NCBI GenBank assembly: GCA_003165115.1
Contig: PLSJ01000372.1
Span: 3,403-9,565 of the forward strand
Reading direction: 5' to 3'
DNA: 6,163 bases
DNA from: Syntrophaceae bacterium
Lineage (GTDB): Bacteria; Desulfobacterota; Syntrophorhabdia; Syntrophorhabdales; WCHB1-27
The notes beneath the pieces were generated by a model. It worked only from the letters and a program-made list of their open reading frames with translations. It did no database searches and was not told the origin of the DNA. This document shows positions 1-5,973 of this stretch, piece by piece; positions within the stretch are counted from its first letter, which is position 1; each line of letters opens with the position of its first letter. Made by a program: the position numbers and the translations under genes.

Positions 1-50
1 GCGACTCTCTGCTTAAAAGGCAGATACTCTGCCGACTGAGTTAACGGCCC
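1..50 (-). tRNA. tRNA-Lys (anticodon TTT), partial, cut by left edge
   Basis: Read on the minus strand from base 50 leftward, the sequence folds as the first 50 nucleotides of a tRNA: a 7-base acceptor strand GGGCCGT, TA, a D arm with ACTC/GAGT stem, an anticodon stem TCTGC/GCAGA and a 7-base loop CTTTTAA whose anticodon is TTT (window bases 15-17). That decodes AAA/AAG lysine. The variable region GAGTC follows, and the T arm and 3' acceptor strand lie beyond the window. The acceptor start GGGCCGT and the loop resemble bacterial tRNA-Lys. The gene appears intact as far as visible and has a promoter just upstream. Confidence 0.93.
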
Positions 51-61
51 GCAGAGACAAG

Positions 62-90
62 AAAATATAGCACTTCGGCCGTATTGTCAA
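62..90 (-). promoter_or_regulatory. sigma70-type promoter of the tRNA-Lys gene
   Basis: On the minus strand a perfect -35 box TTGACA sits at 85-90. Two overlapping -10 candidates follow: TATTTT at 62-67 with a 17-base spacer, or TATATT at 64-69 with a 15-base spacer. Transcription would begin near base 55-57, a few bases before the mature tRNA 5' end at base 50, which fits a short 5' leader removed by RNase P. The start site is inferred. Confidence 0.7.
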
Positions 91-200
91 GCTTATTCAA
101 GGTTCGCCGCCATCTTAAATCTAAGGTCTCGTCAAAATGATTGCAACGGCCGTAAAGCCGCCGCTTCCGCCGTGCATCGAGGCCGCATGCCGCAAAAAAG

Positions 201-229
201 CTGCCTCGAACCCATGATAAAAAGATAAT
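201..229 (+). promoter_or_regulatory. weak candidate promoter for the protease/HD-GYP unit
   Basis: GATAAT at 224-229 matches five of six bases of the sigma70 -10 box. The hexamer 17 bases upstream, CTGCCT at 201-206, matches only three of six. It would give a leader of nearly 100 bases before the ATG at 333. An alternative -10, TATATT at 251-256, has no credible -35. No good heat-shock or sigma54 promoter was seen in 91-332, so the true promoter of this unit is uncertain. Confidence 0.25.
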
Positions 230-283
230 GCTTTTCCTTCGCCATGTGCTTATATTTTATTCATGCCGGGACGGCTTCATTAA

Positions 284-297
284 CGCGGTTTCCCGCG
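284..297 (+). other. small GC hairpin in the 5' leader of the protease gene
   Basis: CGCGG (284-288) and CCGCG (293-297) form a perfect 5-base stem around the 4-base loop TTTC, inside otherwise AT-rich DNA about 35 bases before the start codon. It does not cover the ribosome site at 322-327. It could be a leader element or chance. The rest of 91-332 shows no convincing gene. Confidence 0.3.
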
Positions 298-332
298 ATT
301 TATTTGATTTCTTATCATGACAGGGGGTTTTC

Positions 333-2774
333 ATGACGGTAAAACTGGGACCCGACGACCTTTACAAATCCTGCGATCCCGAACAGTTCACCTTCGCCAC
401 TACCGATGACGTAGCGACCCATATCGGCACAATAGGCCAGGAAAAGGCCCTGAGATCGCTCGATTTCGGTCTCGATATCGATGCGAAGGGGTTTAATATT
501 TTTGCCCTCGGGGAAACGGGCACCGGGAAAACGACCACCATCACCGCGATGCTGAAGGAAAAGGCGGAAGGCGAAATGGTGCCGCCGGACTGGTGCTACG
601 TGCATAACTTCAAGGACCCCGACATCCCGATCGCGGTGTCCCTCGATCCGGGAAGGGGCAGGGTGCTGCAGAAAGATATGGATGAGTTGATCAAGGGGCT
701 GAGGGTGGATATACCCAAGGCCTTCGAATCGAAAGAGTACGAGAAGCAAAAGAACCAGATAGTGGAGGAGTTCCAGCGGAAGCAGAGCGAGCTGTTCTCG
801 AAGCTGGAAGAGGAGGCGAAGCAAAAGGGGTTTGCGATAAAGAGAGGGGTTGCCGGGATCATGATCCTCCCGCTGAAGGACGAGAGCGAGGCCCTGACGC
901 CCGAGGAGTACGGCAAGCTCGACGAGAAGACGAAAAAGGAGATGGAAAAGACGGGCAGGGTGCTGCAGGAGAGGCTGAACGAGGTCTTCAGGGCGATGAG
1001 GGACACGGAGAAGTTCGTCCAGGAGATGCTCAACAAGCTGGAGCGCGCCATCGCCTTCGATGCGCTGAACACGCCGATCGAGAACCTGAAGAGCAAGTAC
1101 AAGGGGAACGAGAAGATCGTCGGCTACCTGGAGAACGTCCGGGAGGATATCCTGAGTCACCTCGATGAGTTCAAGGCGCAGGAGGAGCAGCCCTCCCCCC
1201 TGCCTTTCCTCAAAATGCCGAAACAGGAGGCTTCCTTCACCCGGTTCCTCGTCAACGTGCTCGTCGACAACGCGGATGTCAAAGGCGCGCCCGTCGTCTT
1301 CGAAAGCAACCCCACCTACCTGAACCTCTTCGGGAGGATAGAAAGCAGGATCACCTACGGTATGGCCGTGACCGATTTTTCGATGATCAAGGCCGGCTCG
1401 GTCCACAGGGCGAACGGCGGGTACCTTATCGTCGACGCCCTCGATCTGCTGCGAAACCCGTTCTCCTACGAGGCCCTGAAGAGGGCCATCAAGAACCGGG
1501 AAATAAAGGTCGAGGACGTGCTGGAACAGTACCGGTTTTTCAGCACGACCACCATCAAGCCGGAGCCCATACCGCTCGACACCAAGGTCATCATCAAGGG
1601 GACCCCCAACATCTACTACCTGCTCTACAATCTCGACCCGGAATACAGCGAGCTGTTCAAGGTGAAGGCCGATTTCGACAACAGGATGGACAGGACGCCC
1701 GAGAACGTGCGCAAGTACGCGCAGGCGCTCGCCGAGTGCCAGAAGACGGAGAAACTCCTGCCCTTCGACCGGTCGGGTGTGGCCAGACTGACCGAACATG
1801 GATCGAGGCTCGCCGACCATCAGGGGAAGCTGACGACCCGGCTTTCCAACCTTACCGACCTCATGAAGGAGGCGAGCTATTGGGCGAAGAAAGACGGCGC
1901 CAATTTCGTGAGGGCTGACCATGTGACACAGGCGATTAACGAGCGTGTGTATCGCGCCAACAGGATCGAAGAGAGGCTGAGAGAGGCGACGTTGGAGGAC
2001 ACGCTCATCATCGATACGGCGGGGGAGAAAGTGGGGCAAGTCAACGGCCTCGCCGTGCTCGACATGGGCGATTACAGCTTCGGCAAGCCGTCGCGCATCA
2101 CGACGAGGACCTACGTGGGCAAGGCGGGCATCGTCAATATAGAGCGCGAGACGAAGATGAGCGGCAGGATCCACGAAAAGGCCATCTTCATTATCGCGAG
2201 CTACCTCGGGGCCAAGTATGCCGTAAACAAGCCCATCAGCTTATCCGCGTCGATCACCTTCGAGCAGCTTTACGATATGATCGAAGGCGACAGCGCCACA
2301 TGCGCCGAGATGTATACCCTGCTTTCCAGTATTGCGGGCGTCCCCCTGAAACAGAGTTTCGCCGTGACCGGCTCCATGGACCAGAACGGCGACGTGCAGC
2401 CGATAGGCGGCGTCAACCAAAAGATCGAGGGGTTCTTCGACCTCTGCAAGAGCAGGGGGCTGGACGGAAGCCACGGGGCGATTATCCCGCAGAGAAACGT
2501 GAAGCACCTGATGCTCAAGCATGAAGTGGTCGATGCCGTCAAGGACGGCCTTTTCACGATCTTCTCCATGGACAGGATGGAAGAGGGGCTGGAGATTTTG
2601 TCCGGCATGTCCGCGGGCGTCCTGGCTGCCGACGGGACGTATCCCGAGAATACGATCAATAACCTCGTCATGAAGAGGCTTACCGAGATATCGCTGGCCC
2701 TCGAAGCAAAAAAGGAAAAAGAAGAGGAGCCCTCGGGGGTCGAGCCGAGGTCGAGCCGTGAGCCACAGGAATAG
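333..2774 (+). CDS. ATP-dependent Lon-like protease (AAA_32 plus Lon proteolytic domain)
   Basis: This is an 813-residue cytoplasmic ATP-driven serine protease of the Lon-related group related to the YcbZ/LonB-like proteins. Residues 1-60 are a lead-in. Walker A is GETGTGKT at 60-67. A long charged helical insert, probably coiled coil, spans about 110-290. A Walker B-like strand ends in VDA at 367-369, and the sensor/arginine-finger region is about 420-455. The helical lid is about 475-550. The C-terminal Lon domain covers about 555-760, with nucleophile S654 in GDSA and general base K697 in GGVNQK. Their 43-residue spacing equals that of S679/K722 in E. coli Lon, so proteolytic activity should be intact. 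The start ATG is supported by AGGGGG at 322-327, five bases upstream. No Lon N-terminal substrate domain or zinc finger is visible. The tail after about 790 is charged and altered by a short tandem repeat. An HD-GYP gene follows 18 bases later on the same strand. Substrates cannot be inferred. Confidence 0.93.
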   Translation: MTVKLGPDDLYKSCDPEQFTFATTDDVATHIGTIGQEKALRSLDFGLDIDAKGFNIFALGETGTGKTTTITAMLKEKAEGEMVPPDWCYVHNFKDPDIPIAVSLDPGRGRVLQKDMDELIKGLRVDIPKAFESKEYEKQKNQIVEEFQRKQSELFSKLEEEAKQKGFAIKRGVAGIMILPLKDESEALTPEEYGKLDEKTKKEMEKTGRVLQERLNEVFRAMRDTEKFVQEMLNKLERAIAFDALNTPIENLKSKYKGNEKIVGYLENVREDILSHLDEFKAQEEQPSPLPFLKMPKQEASFTRFLVNVLVDNADVKGAPVVFESNPTYLNLFGRIESRITYGMAVTDFSMIKAGSVHRANGGYLIVDALDLLRNPFSYEALKRAIKNREIKVEDVLEQYRFFSTTTIKPEPIPLDTKVIIKGTPNIYYLLYNLDPEYSELFKVKADFDNRMDRTPENVRKYAQALAECQKTEKLLPFDRSGVARLTEHGSRLADHQGKLTTRLSNLTDLMKEASYWAKKDGANFVRADHVTQAINERVYRANRIEERLREATLEDTLIIDTAGEKVGQVNGLAVLDMGDYSFGKPSRITTRTYVGKAGIVNIERETKMSGRIHEKAIFIIASYLGAKYAVNKPISLSASITFEQLYDMIEGDSATCAEMYTLLSSIAGVPLKQSFAVTGSMDQNGDVQPIGGVNQKIEGFFDLCKSRGLDGSHGAIIPQRNVKHLMLKHEVVDAVKDGLFTIFSMDRMEEGLEILSGMSAGVLAADGTYPENTINNLVMKRLTEISLALEAKKEKEEEPSGVEPRSSREPQE
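2738..2758 (+). repeat. 11-base tandem repeat at the protease 3' end
   Basis: The 10-base string GGTCGAGCCG occurs at 2738-2747 and again at 2749-2758, giving a period of 11. Because 11 is not a multiple of three, the second copy shifts the reading frame. Deleting one copy would place a TGA directly after the codons for GVEP (residues 802-805). The present last eight residues (806-813) therefore look like a by-product of the duplication. Confidence 0.75.
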
Positions 2775-2792
2775 CGAAACCGGTCTGACCCT

Positions 2793-3863
2793 TTGAGCGA
2801 GCAGGGCTACACGCCGATTCCCCCGGGTGCGATCATACCTGGGAGCCTGCCGAAGTTCAAGATATATATCCTCTCCGAGCAGGGACGCTACGTGCTTTGG
2901 GCCGCGGAAGGCAACAGGGTTTCCGAGGAACAACTCGCCAAGCTCGCCGCATCCAGGCACAAGGAAGTCTTCCTCGACCTCGACGAAGAGCTCAGGTACG
3001 AAGAGTACCTCGAAACGCACCTGGGGAACATCCTTGAGAACCAGGCGCCGTCGGACGAACAAAAAGCCGCGATGTTCAGCAGGGTTTCGGCCAATGTGGT
3101 GAAGAACGCCGTCGAGACGTCCCTGGGTCTCGGCGCGATGGACGAAAAGGCCATGGGCAGGACACAGGCGATGGTCAAGAACGCCCTGATATTCATCGCG
3201 CAGTCGAAATCCCTCGAAGCGCTGACGGCGATGATCGGCCATGATTACAAGACGTACGAGCATGCCGCGAAGGTCCTATGGTTCACCACGGCGTTCCTGA
3301 AGGAGAACACTCCGGTCATGGAGCAGATCCAGCCGGGCTACCAGGCCTTCGACGCGTACCAGAGGATGGAGTCCCTGCGCCAGTGCGGCGTCGGCGCGCT
3401 GCTCCACGACATCGGCAAGGCCTTTGTCCCGCAGGAGATACTCAACAAAGAGGGACCTCTCAACGCGATCGAGTGGGAGGTCATGAAGCGCCATCCCCTT
3501 AACGGGCTGGCGATGCTTCTCGATTCGGCCCTTCCCCCTTTCGTCCTGAAAGCCGTGCTGCAGCATCACGAAGATTTTCACGGGGGCGGCTATCCCATGG
3601 GCCTGGAAGGGCTGGCCTCAAGCACGCTCGCCCGCGTCCTGAGGATCATAGACTGCTTCGACGCCATGACCTCGCGCCGGCCTTACAAAGACCCCGTATC
3701 CCCTTTGAAGGCGATGCAGATCATGGTCGGCATGCCGCCCGACAAAAAGACGGGAGAGGGCCGGGCATACGAGGAGCGCGACAAGGGCATGAGGCATTGC
3801 TTCGACGAAGACTTACTCGGGAAATTCATTGTTTTTCTCGGCAGCATGAAGCTGCACGGATGA
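2793..3863 (+). CDS. HD-GYP domain cyclic-di-GMP phosphodiesterase with uncharacterised N-terminal region
   Basis: The product is a soluble 356-residue protein with no signal peptide or membrane segment. Residues 1-75 form a small mixed region seen in front of many HD-GYP proteins (my recognition, no family name assigned), and 80-140 look helical. The HD-GYP domain is about 140-350: H157, HDIGK at 205-209, HP at 234-235, HHE at 258-260, GYP at 266-268, and D287 in a IIDCFDAM stretch followed by SRRPY. All usual metal ligands and the GYP triplet are present, so hydrolysis of cyclic-di-GMP to pGpG or GMP is likely. The extra Glu found four residues before the first His in trinuclear enzymes is replaced by K153, pointing to a dinuclear site. 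The start is TTG; the frame meets the protease TAG seven codons upstream, no ATG or GTG is available nearby, and no good ribosome site is seen, so translation may be coupled to the protease gene. It probably shares that gene's transcript. Confidence 0.9.
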   Translation: MSEQGYTPIPPGAIIPGSLPKFKIYILSEQGRYVLWAAEGNRVSEEQLAKLAASRHKEVFLDLDEELRYEEYLETHLGNILENQAPSDEQKAAMFSRVSANVVKNAVETSLGLGAMDEKAMGRTQAMVKNALIFIAQSKSLEALTAMIGHDYKTYEHAAKVLWFTTAFLKENTPVMEQIQPGYQAFDAYQRMESLRQCGVGALLHDIGKAFVPQEILNKEGPLNAIEWEVMKRHPLNGLAMLLDSALPPFVLKAVLQHHEDFHGGGYPMGLEGLASSTLARVLRIIDCFDAMTSRRPYKDPVSPLKAMQIMVGMPPDKKTGEGRAYEERDKGMRHCFDEDLLGKFIVFLGSMKLHG

Positions 3864-3885
3864 GCGGCCGTCTTAATCGGGCCGC
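3864..3885. other. GC hairpin between convergent genes, possible weak bidirectional terminator
   Basis: GCGGCC (3864-3869) and GGCCGC (3880-3885) form a 6-base all-GC stem with a 10-base loop. The arm begins right after the TGA of the HD-GYP gene, and the loop holds the TAA of the thioredoxin-fold gene (3873-3875). No T-run follows on either strand, so this is not a canonical intrinsic terminator. It may stabilise 3' ends or slow polymerase where the two transcripts meet. Confidence 0.35.
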
Positions 3886-4481
3886 AACCCCTTCACTATC
3901 CCGGAAAGGAACAGCGAGGCGTTCTCGAACCCGCCCGTCCACAAAAAGAACCGCTCGTGCGGCCCCGAGCCGTTCTTTTTTACGGCGAAAAACATCGGTG
4001 TGCCCGGGATGACGATCCCTTTCGTGATTTTCCTCTCCCTATCCGCGAACAGGGGAAAAGGCACATGGAACTTTTCCTTGAAAGAGCTTACCTCGAAAGG
4101 CGTGTCGCCCACGCCGATGCCGATTATCTTTACCAGACCGCGCAGGTCCGGCCGCCGCTCTATCTCTTGGTATACTTCGTTCATCCGGGGGGCCGTAGCC
4201 TGGCAGTGGGGGCAGTAGAAGTCGAAGAACTCGATGATAAGGACGCGGGCGTCGATGGCCGTGGTCTTGAAGGCGCCTGTCCCGGTGATGCCGAGGTAGC
4301 TCCTGTCGGACGCGCTTTCAGGCGCGGGCAGCTCCAGGGCCGGGATGCTCACGAGCGCGTATGAAGGGCCGGGCTTTGCTGTGAAGCCGGCAGGCAGGAA
4401 CCCGCGCATGAGCCAGCCGGCCAAAAGCAGCGCAACCAGAAGGAAGAGGACCACCGCCAGCTTTATCGTCTCTCTTTTCAT
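3873..4481 (-). CDS. membrane-anchored thioredoxin-fold (TlpA/ResA-like) protein with CPHC active site
   Basis: This 202-residue protein probably acts outside the cytoplasmic membrane in thiol-disulfide exchange. Residues 1-5 are positive, and 7-26 form a hydrophobic segment acting as a signal anchor or uncleaved signal; there is no lipoprotein Cys. The thioredoxin-like/redoxin fold spans about 55-200. The active site C90-P-H-C93 follows an EFFDFY strand, the cis-proline is P162 in a GTP motif, and a region around 138-150 (FHVPFPLFADRER) is typical of the redoxin family. CPHC is the dipeptide arrangement of the oxidant DsbA, whereas TlpA/ResA reductants more often have other central residues, so direction of electron flow is open. 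ATG at 4479-4481 has GGGGGG (4489-4494) seven bases upstream on the minus strand, and a promoter further up at 4515-4543. It is monocistronic as far as visible, being isolated by a terminator upstream and a convergent gene downstream. The substrate is unknown; cytochrome c maturation or general periplasmic folding are possibilities. Confidence 0.85.
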   Translation of the reverse strand: MKRETIKLAVVLFLLVALLLAGWLMRGFLPAGFTAKPGPSYALVSIPALELPAPESASDRSYLGITGTGAFKTTAIDARVLIIEFFDFYCPHCQATAPRMNEVYQEIERRPDLRGLVKIIGIGVGDTPFEVSSFKEKFHVPFPLFADRERKITKGIVIPGTPMFFAVKKNGSGPHERFFLWTGGFENASLFLSGIVKGLRPD

Positions 4482-4514
4482 CGACTTTCCCCCCGATCAC
4501 CCGCGCCTGTCAGC

Positions 4515-4543
4515 ATTATAACCTCCGCACAGGGCACGGGCAA
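4515..4543 (-). promoter_or_regulatory. sigma70-type promoter of the thioredoxin-fold gene
   Basis: On the minus strand a perfect -10 box TATAAT lies at 4515-4520. It is preceded after exactly 17 bases by TTGCCC at 4538-4543, which matches four of six bases of the -35 consensus. Transcription would start near 4508, giving a leader of about 27 bases that contains the GGGGGG ribosome site. It lies downstream of the neighbouring gene's terminator, which supports independent transcription. Confidence 0.72.
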
Positions 4544-4592
4544 CCCCTCGCAAGGCTCACCCGATACATGATAGTCGCCGATGCGCGAGGAA

Positions 4593-4625
4593 TAAAAAAG
4601 GCAGGGAGAGAAAAGCGCCCTGCCT
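4593..4625 (-). terminator. intrinsic terminator of the GAF-HD-GYP gene
   Basis: Read on the minus strand, GGCAGGG (complement of 4618-4624) pairs with CCCTGCC (complement of 4600-4606) around an 11-base loop. An added A-T pair closes the base (4625/4599). The stem is followed immediately by six T residues (complement of 4594-4599) and then ATT. This is a textbook Rho-independent terminator, 37 bases past the stop of the leftward GAF-HD-GYP gene. Confidence 0.9.
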
Positions 4626-4661
4626 CCCTGACGTCGACGTGGCCGGCTACGAAAAAGGCCC

Positions 4662-5897
4662 TCACTCCGTGTCGGGATACCGGAGGGCCACGTTCCTGAA
4701 ATTGGGGAAAGCGGCAAAAAACGCCTCGACGACCTCGGGGTCGAAGGCCCTTCCCGATTCTGCCCGTATCTCGTCGAGCGCCCGTGTCTCTTCGTAGGGC
4801 TCCTTGTAACATCTCCGGGAGCAAAGGGCGTCGTAGACGTCGGATACGCTCACGATACGGGCAAGGATGGGTATCTCCAGGCCCTTTTTCCCCCTCGGGT
4901 GTCCCTCCTCGCTTCCCCCCTGGCCGTCTATCACCCGGCCGGTTAACAGGTCTATGTGTCCGGGGTACCCGTTTCCATCCCACCGCTCGTGGTGATTAGC
5001 GGCGACGAGGAAGGCCACCTTGTCGAAATCCGACTGCTTGTCGAAAAAGAGACTGGCGCCCAGTCTCGTATGTTCCTTGATGGTCTTGAATTCGGATTCG
5101 TCCAACCGGCCCGGTTTTTTCAGGATGATATCGGAAATGCCTATCTTTCCGACGTCATGGAGCATGGATGCCATTCTGAGGATGTCCTTGGTTTTCTCGA
5201 CGTCCGCCTTGTCGATGTCCTTTACTTTTGCCCAGGCCTCGTAAATCTCGATAGCGTAGCCCGCCACACGGTTTACGTGTGCGCCGGTCTCTTTTGGATC
5301 GTGCATCTCGGCCATCTTGATCATCCTGAGAATGATGGAGCGGGTTAACTGGGCACGCTCCAGGGCGGTGGCGGCGATATTCGCGAAATAGCGGAGATAA
5401 AGCTCGACGTCTGCGGGAAAGGGCACGGTCTCGCCCTCCCCGTTCTTCGCATTGATAAGCTGCAGCACGCCGACGATCCCGTCGTTGCTCTCTAGGGGGA
5501 GCGACAGGATGGAAGTCGTCCGGTAGTCCGACATCCTGTCGAATTCGGCGTTGAAGGAATAGGGGCAACCGGGCTCCAGCGCGTACGCGTCCGGGATGTT
5601 GAGCGCCCTGCCCGTCGTCGCCACGTGCCCGACGATGGAAGAGCTGCTGAGCGGCAGCGTAAAGAACGTATGTATCAGCTTTCTGCCGGGGCCCAGCCTT
5701 TCCTGGAGCGTCTCATTCTGCACGCACCTGAAATTCAGCCTGCCGTCCTCTTTCACGTAGATCGACCCGGCGTCGGCGTTGGTGAAGGCGCGCGCCTTCG
5801 CGAGAATGCTGTCCAGGAGCATGTCGATGTCTTTCGTCCGGTTCATCTCCGTGCTGAGGTCTATGATCTCTTTCAGTCCCGCGCGCTCTTTACCCAT
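4662..5897 (-). CDS. GAF domain plus HD-GYP phosphodiesterase
   Basis: The product is a 411-residue soluble protein. Residues 5-22 are a lead helix, a GAF sensor domain spans about 22-182 (ending in GVLQLINAKN at 143-152 and a signalling helix about 162-200), and HD-GYP covers about 190-405. Motifs seen are E203 and H207 in ETGAH, LHDVGK at 246-251, H276 (HT in place of the usual HP), HHE at 302-304, GYP at 310-312, and D353 in VSDVYDAL followed by SRRCYKEP. E203 four residues before H207 is the extra ligand known from trinuclear HD-GYP enzymes such as PmGH, so a three-metal site is possible. About 22 extra residues lie between GYP and the IPILARIV strand, compared with the gene at 2793-3863. 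Likely role: ligand-controlled cleavage of cyclic-di-GMP or a related dinucleotide; the GAF ligand cannot be told. The ATG at 5895-5897 has no clear ribosome site, and an in-frame TAG lies at 5922-5924, limiting upstream starts. A terminator follows. Confidence 0.92.
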   Translation of the reverse strand: MGKERAGLKEIIDLSTEMNRTKDIDMLLDSILAKARAFTNADAGSIYVKEDGRLNFRCVQNETLQERLGPGRKLIHTFFTLPLSSSSIVGHVATTGRALNIPDAYALEPGCPYSFNAEFDRMSDYRTTSILSLPLESNDGIVGVLQLINAKNGEGETVPFPADVELYLRYFANIAATALERAQLTRSIILRMIKMAEMHDPKETGAHVNRVAGYAIEIYEAWAKVKDIDKADVEKTKDILRMASMLHDVGKIGISDIILKKPGRLDESEFKTIKEHTRLGASLFFDKQSDFDKVAFLVAANHHERWDGNGYPGHIDLLTGRVIDGQGGSEEGHPRGKKGLEIPILARIVSVSDVYDALCSRRCYKEPYEETRALDEIRAESGRAFDPEVVEAFFAAFPNFRNVALRYPDTE

Positions 5898-5902
5898 GGA
5901 AT

Positions 5903-5931
5903 TTGATACCGCACCGGCGCCCTAAAGTCAA
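5903..5931 (-). promoter_or_regulatory. promoter of the GAF-HD-GYP gene, possibly giving a leaderless message
   Basis: On the minus strand TTGACT (5926-5931, five of six matches) and TATCAA (5903-5908, four of six) are separated by exactly 17 bases. Only five bases separate the -10 box from the ATG at 5897, so transcription would begin at or within a base or two of the initiator codon. This agrees with the lack of a ribosome site in front of the gene. Confidence 0.5.
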
Positions 5932-5940
5932 CACAAAAAG

Positions 5941-5973
5941 TCCCGATTTCCCTCCCGATCCCGTGGGAAAATC
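5941..5973. repeat. short direct and inverted repeats upstream of the GAF-HD-GYP promoter
   Basis: TCCCGAT occurs at 5941-5947 and 5953-5959, a 12-base period, ten bases upstream of the -35 box; on the gene's strand this reads ATCGGGA twice. The same stretch holds an imperfect inverted repeat, TTTCCC (5947-5952) with GGGAAA (5965-5970), extendable through one bulged A. It could be a binding site for a regulator or chance in a low-complexity stretch. Confidence 0.3.

Noticed and set aside
211..219. CCCATGATA as a heat-shock (sigma32) -10 box for the protease gene
   Set aside because: It matches only part of the consensus and no CTTGAA-like -35 element lies 13-17 bases upstream.
1..332. Genomic-island attachment site at the tRNA-Lys gene
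   Set aside because: No integrase gene, no duplicated tRNA end and no island-like genes are visible next to the tRNA; the tRNA 3' end, where integration normally occurs, is outside the window.
315..2174. A 619-codon open frame on the minus strand opposite the protease gene
   Set aside because: It lies wholly antisense to a gene with conserved catalytic motifs, its translation is a Leu/Val/His/Arg-rich low-complexity product with no recognisable domain, and such frames are expected opposite GC-rich codon usage.
2241..3263. A 340-codon minus-strand open frame spanning the protease/HD-GYP junction
   Set aside because: It crosses two well supported genes in antisense, has no domain or ribosome site, and its composition is that of a codon-bias shadow.
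4318..4983. Minus-strand open frames of 60-155 codons around the promoter/terminator region
   Set aside because: They overlap the confirmed genes in other frames or run through the intrinsic terminator at 4593-4625, and give Arg/Gly/Pro-rich products with no domain.
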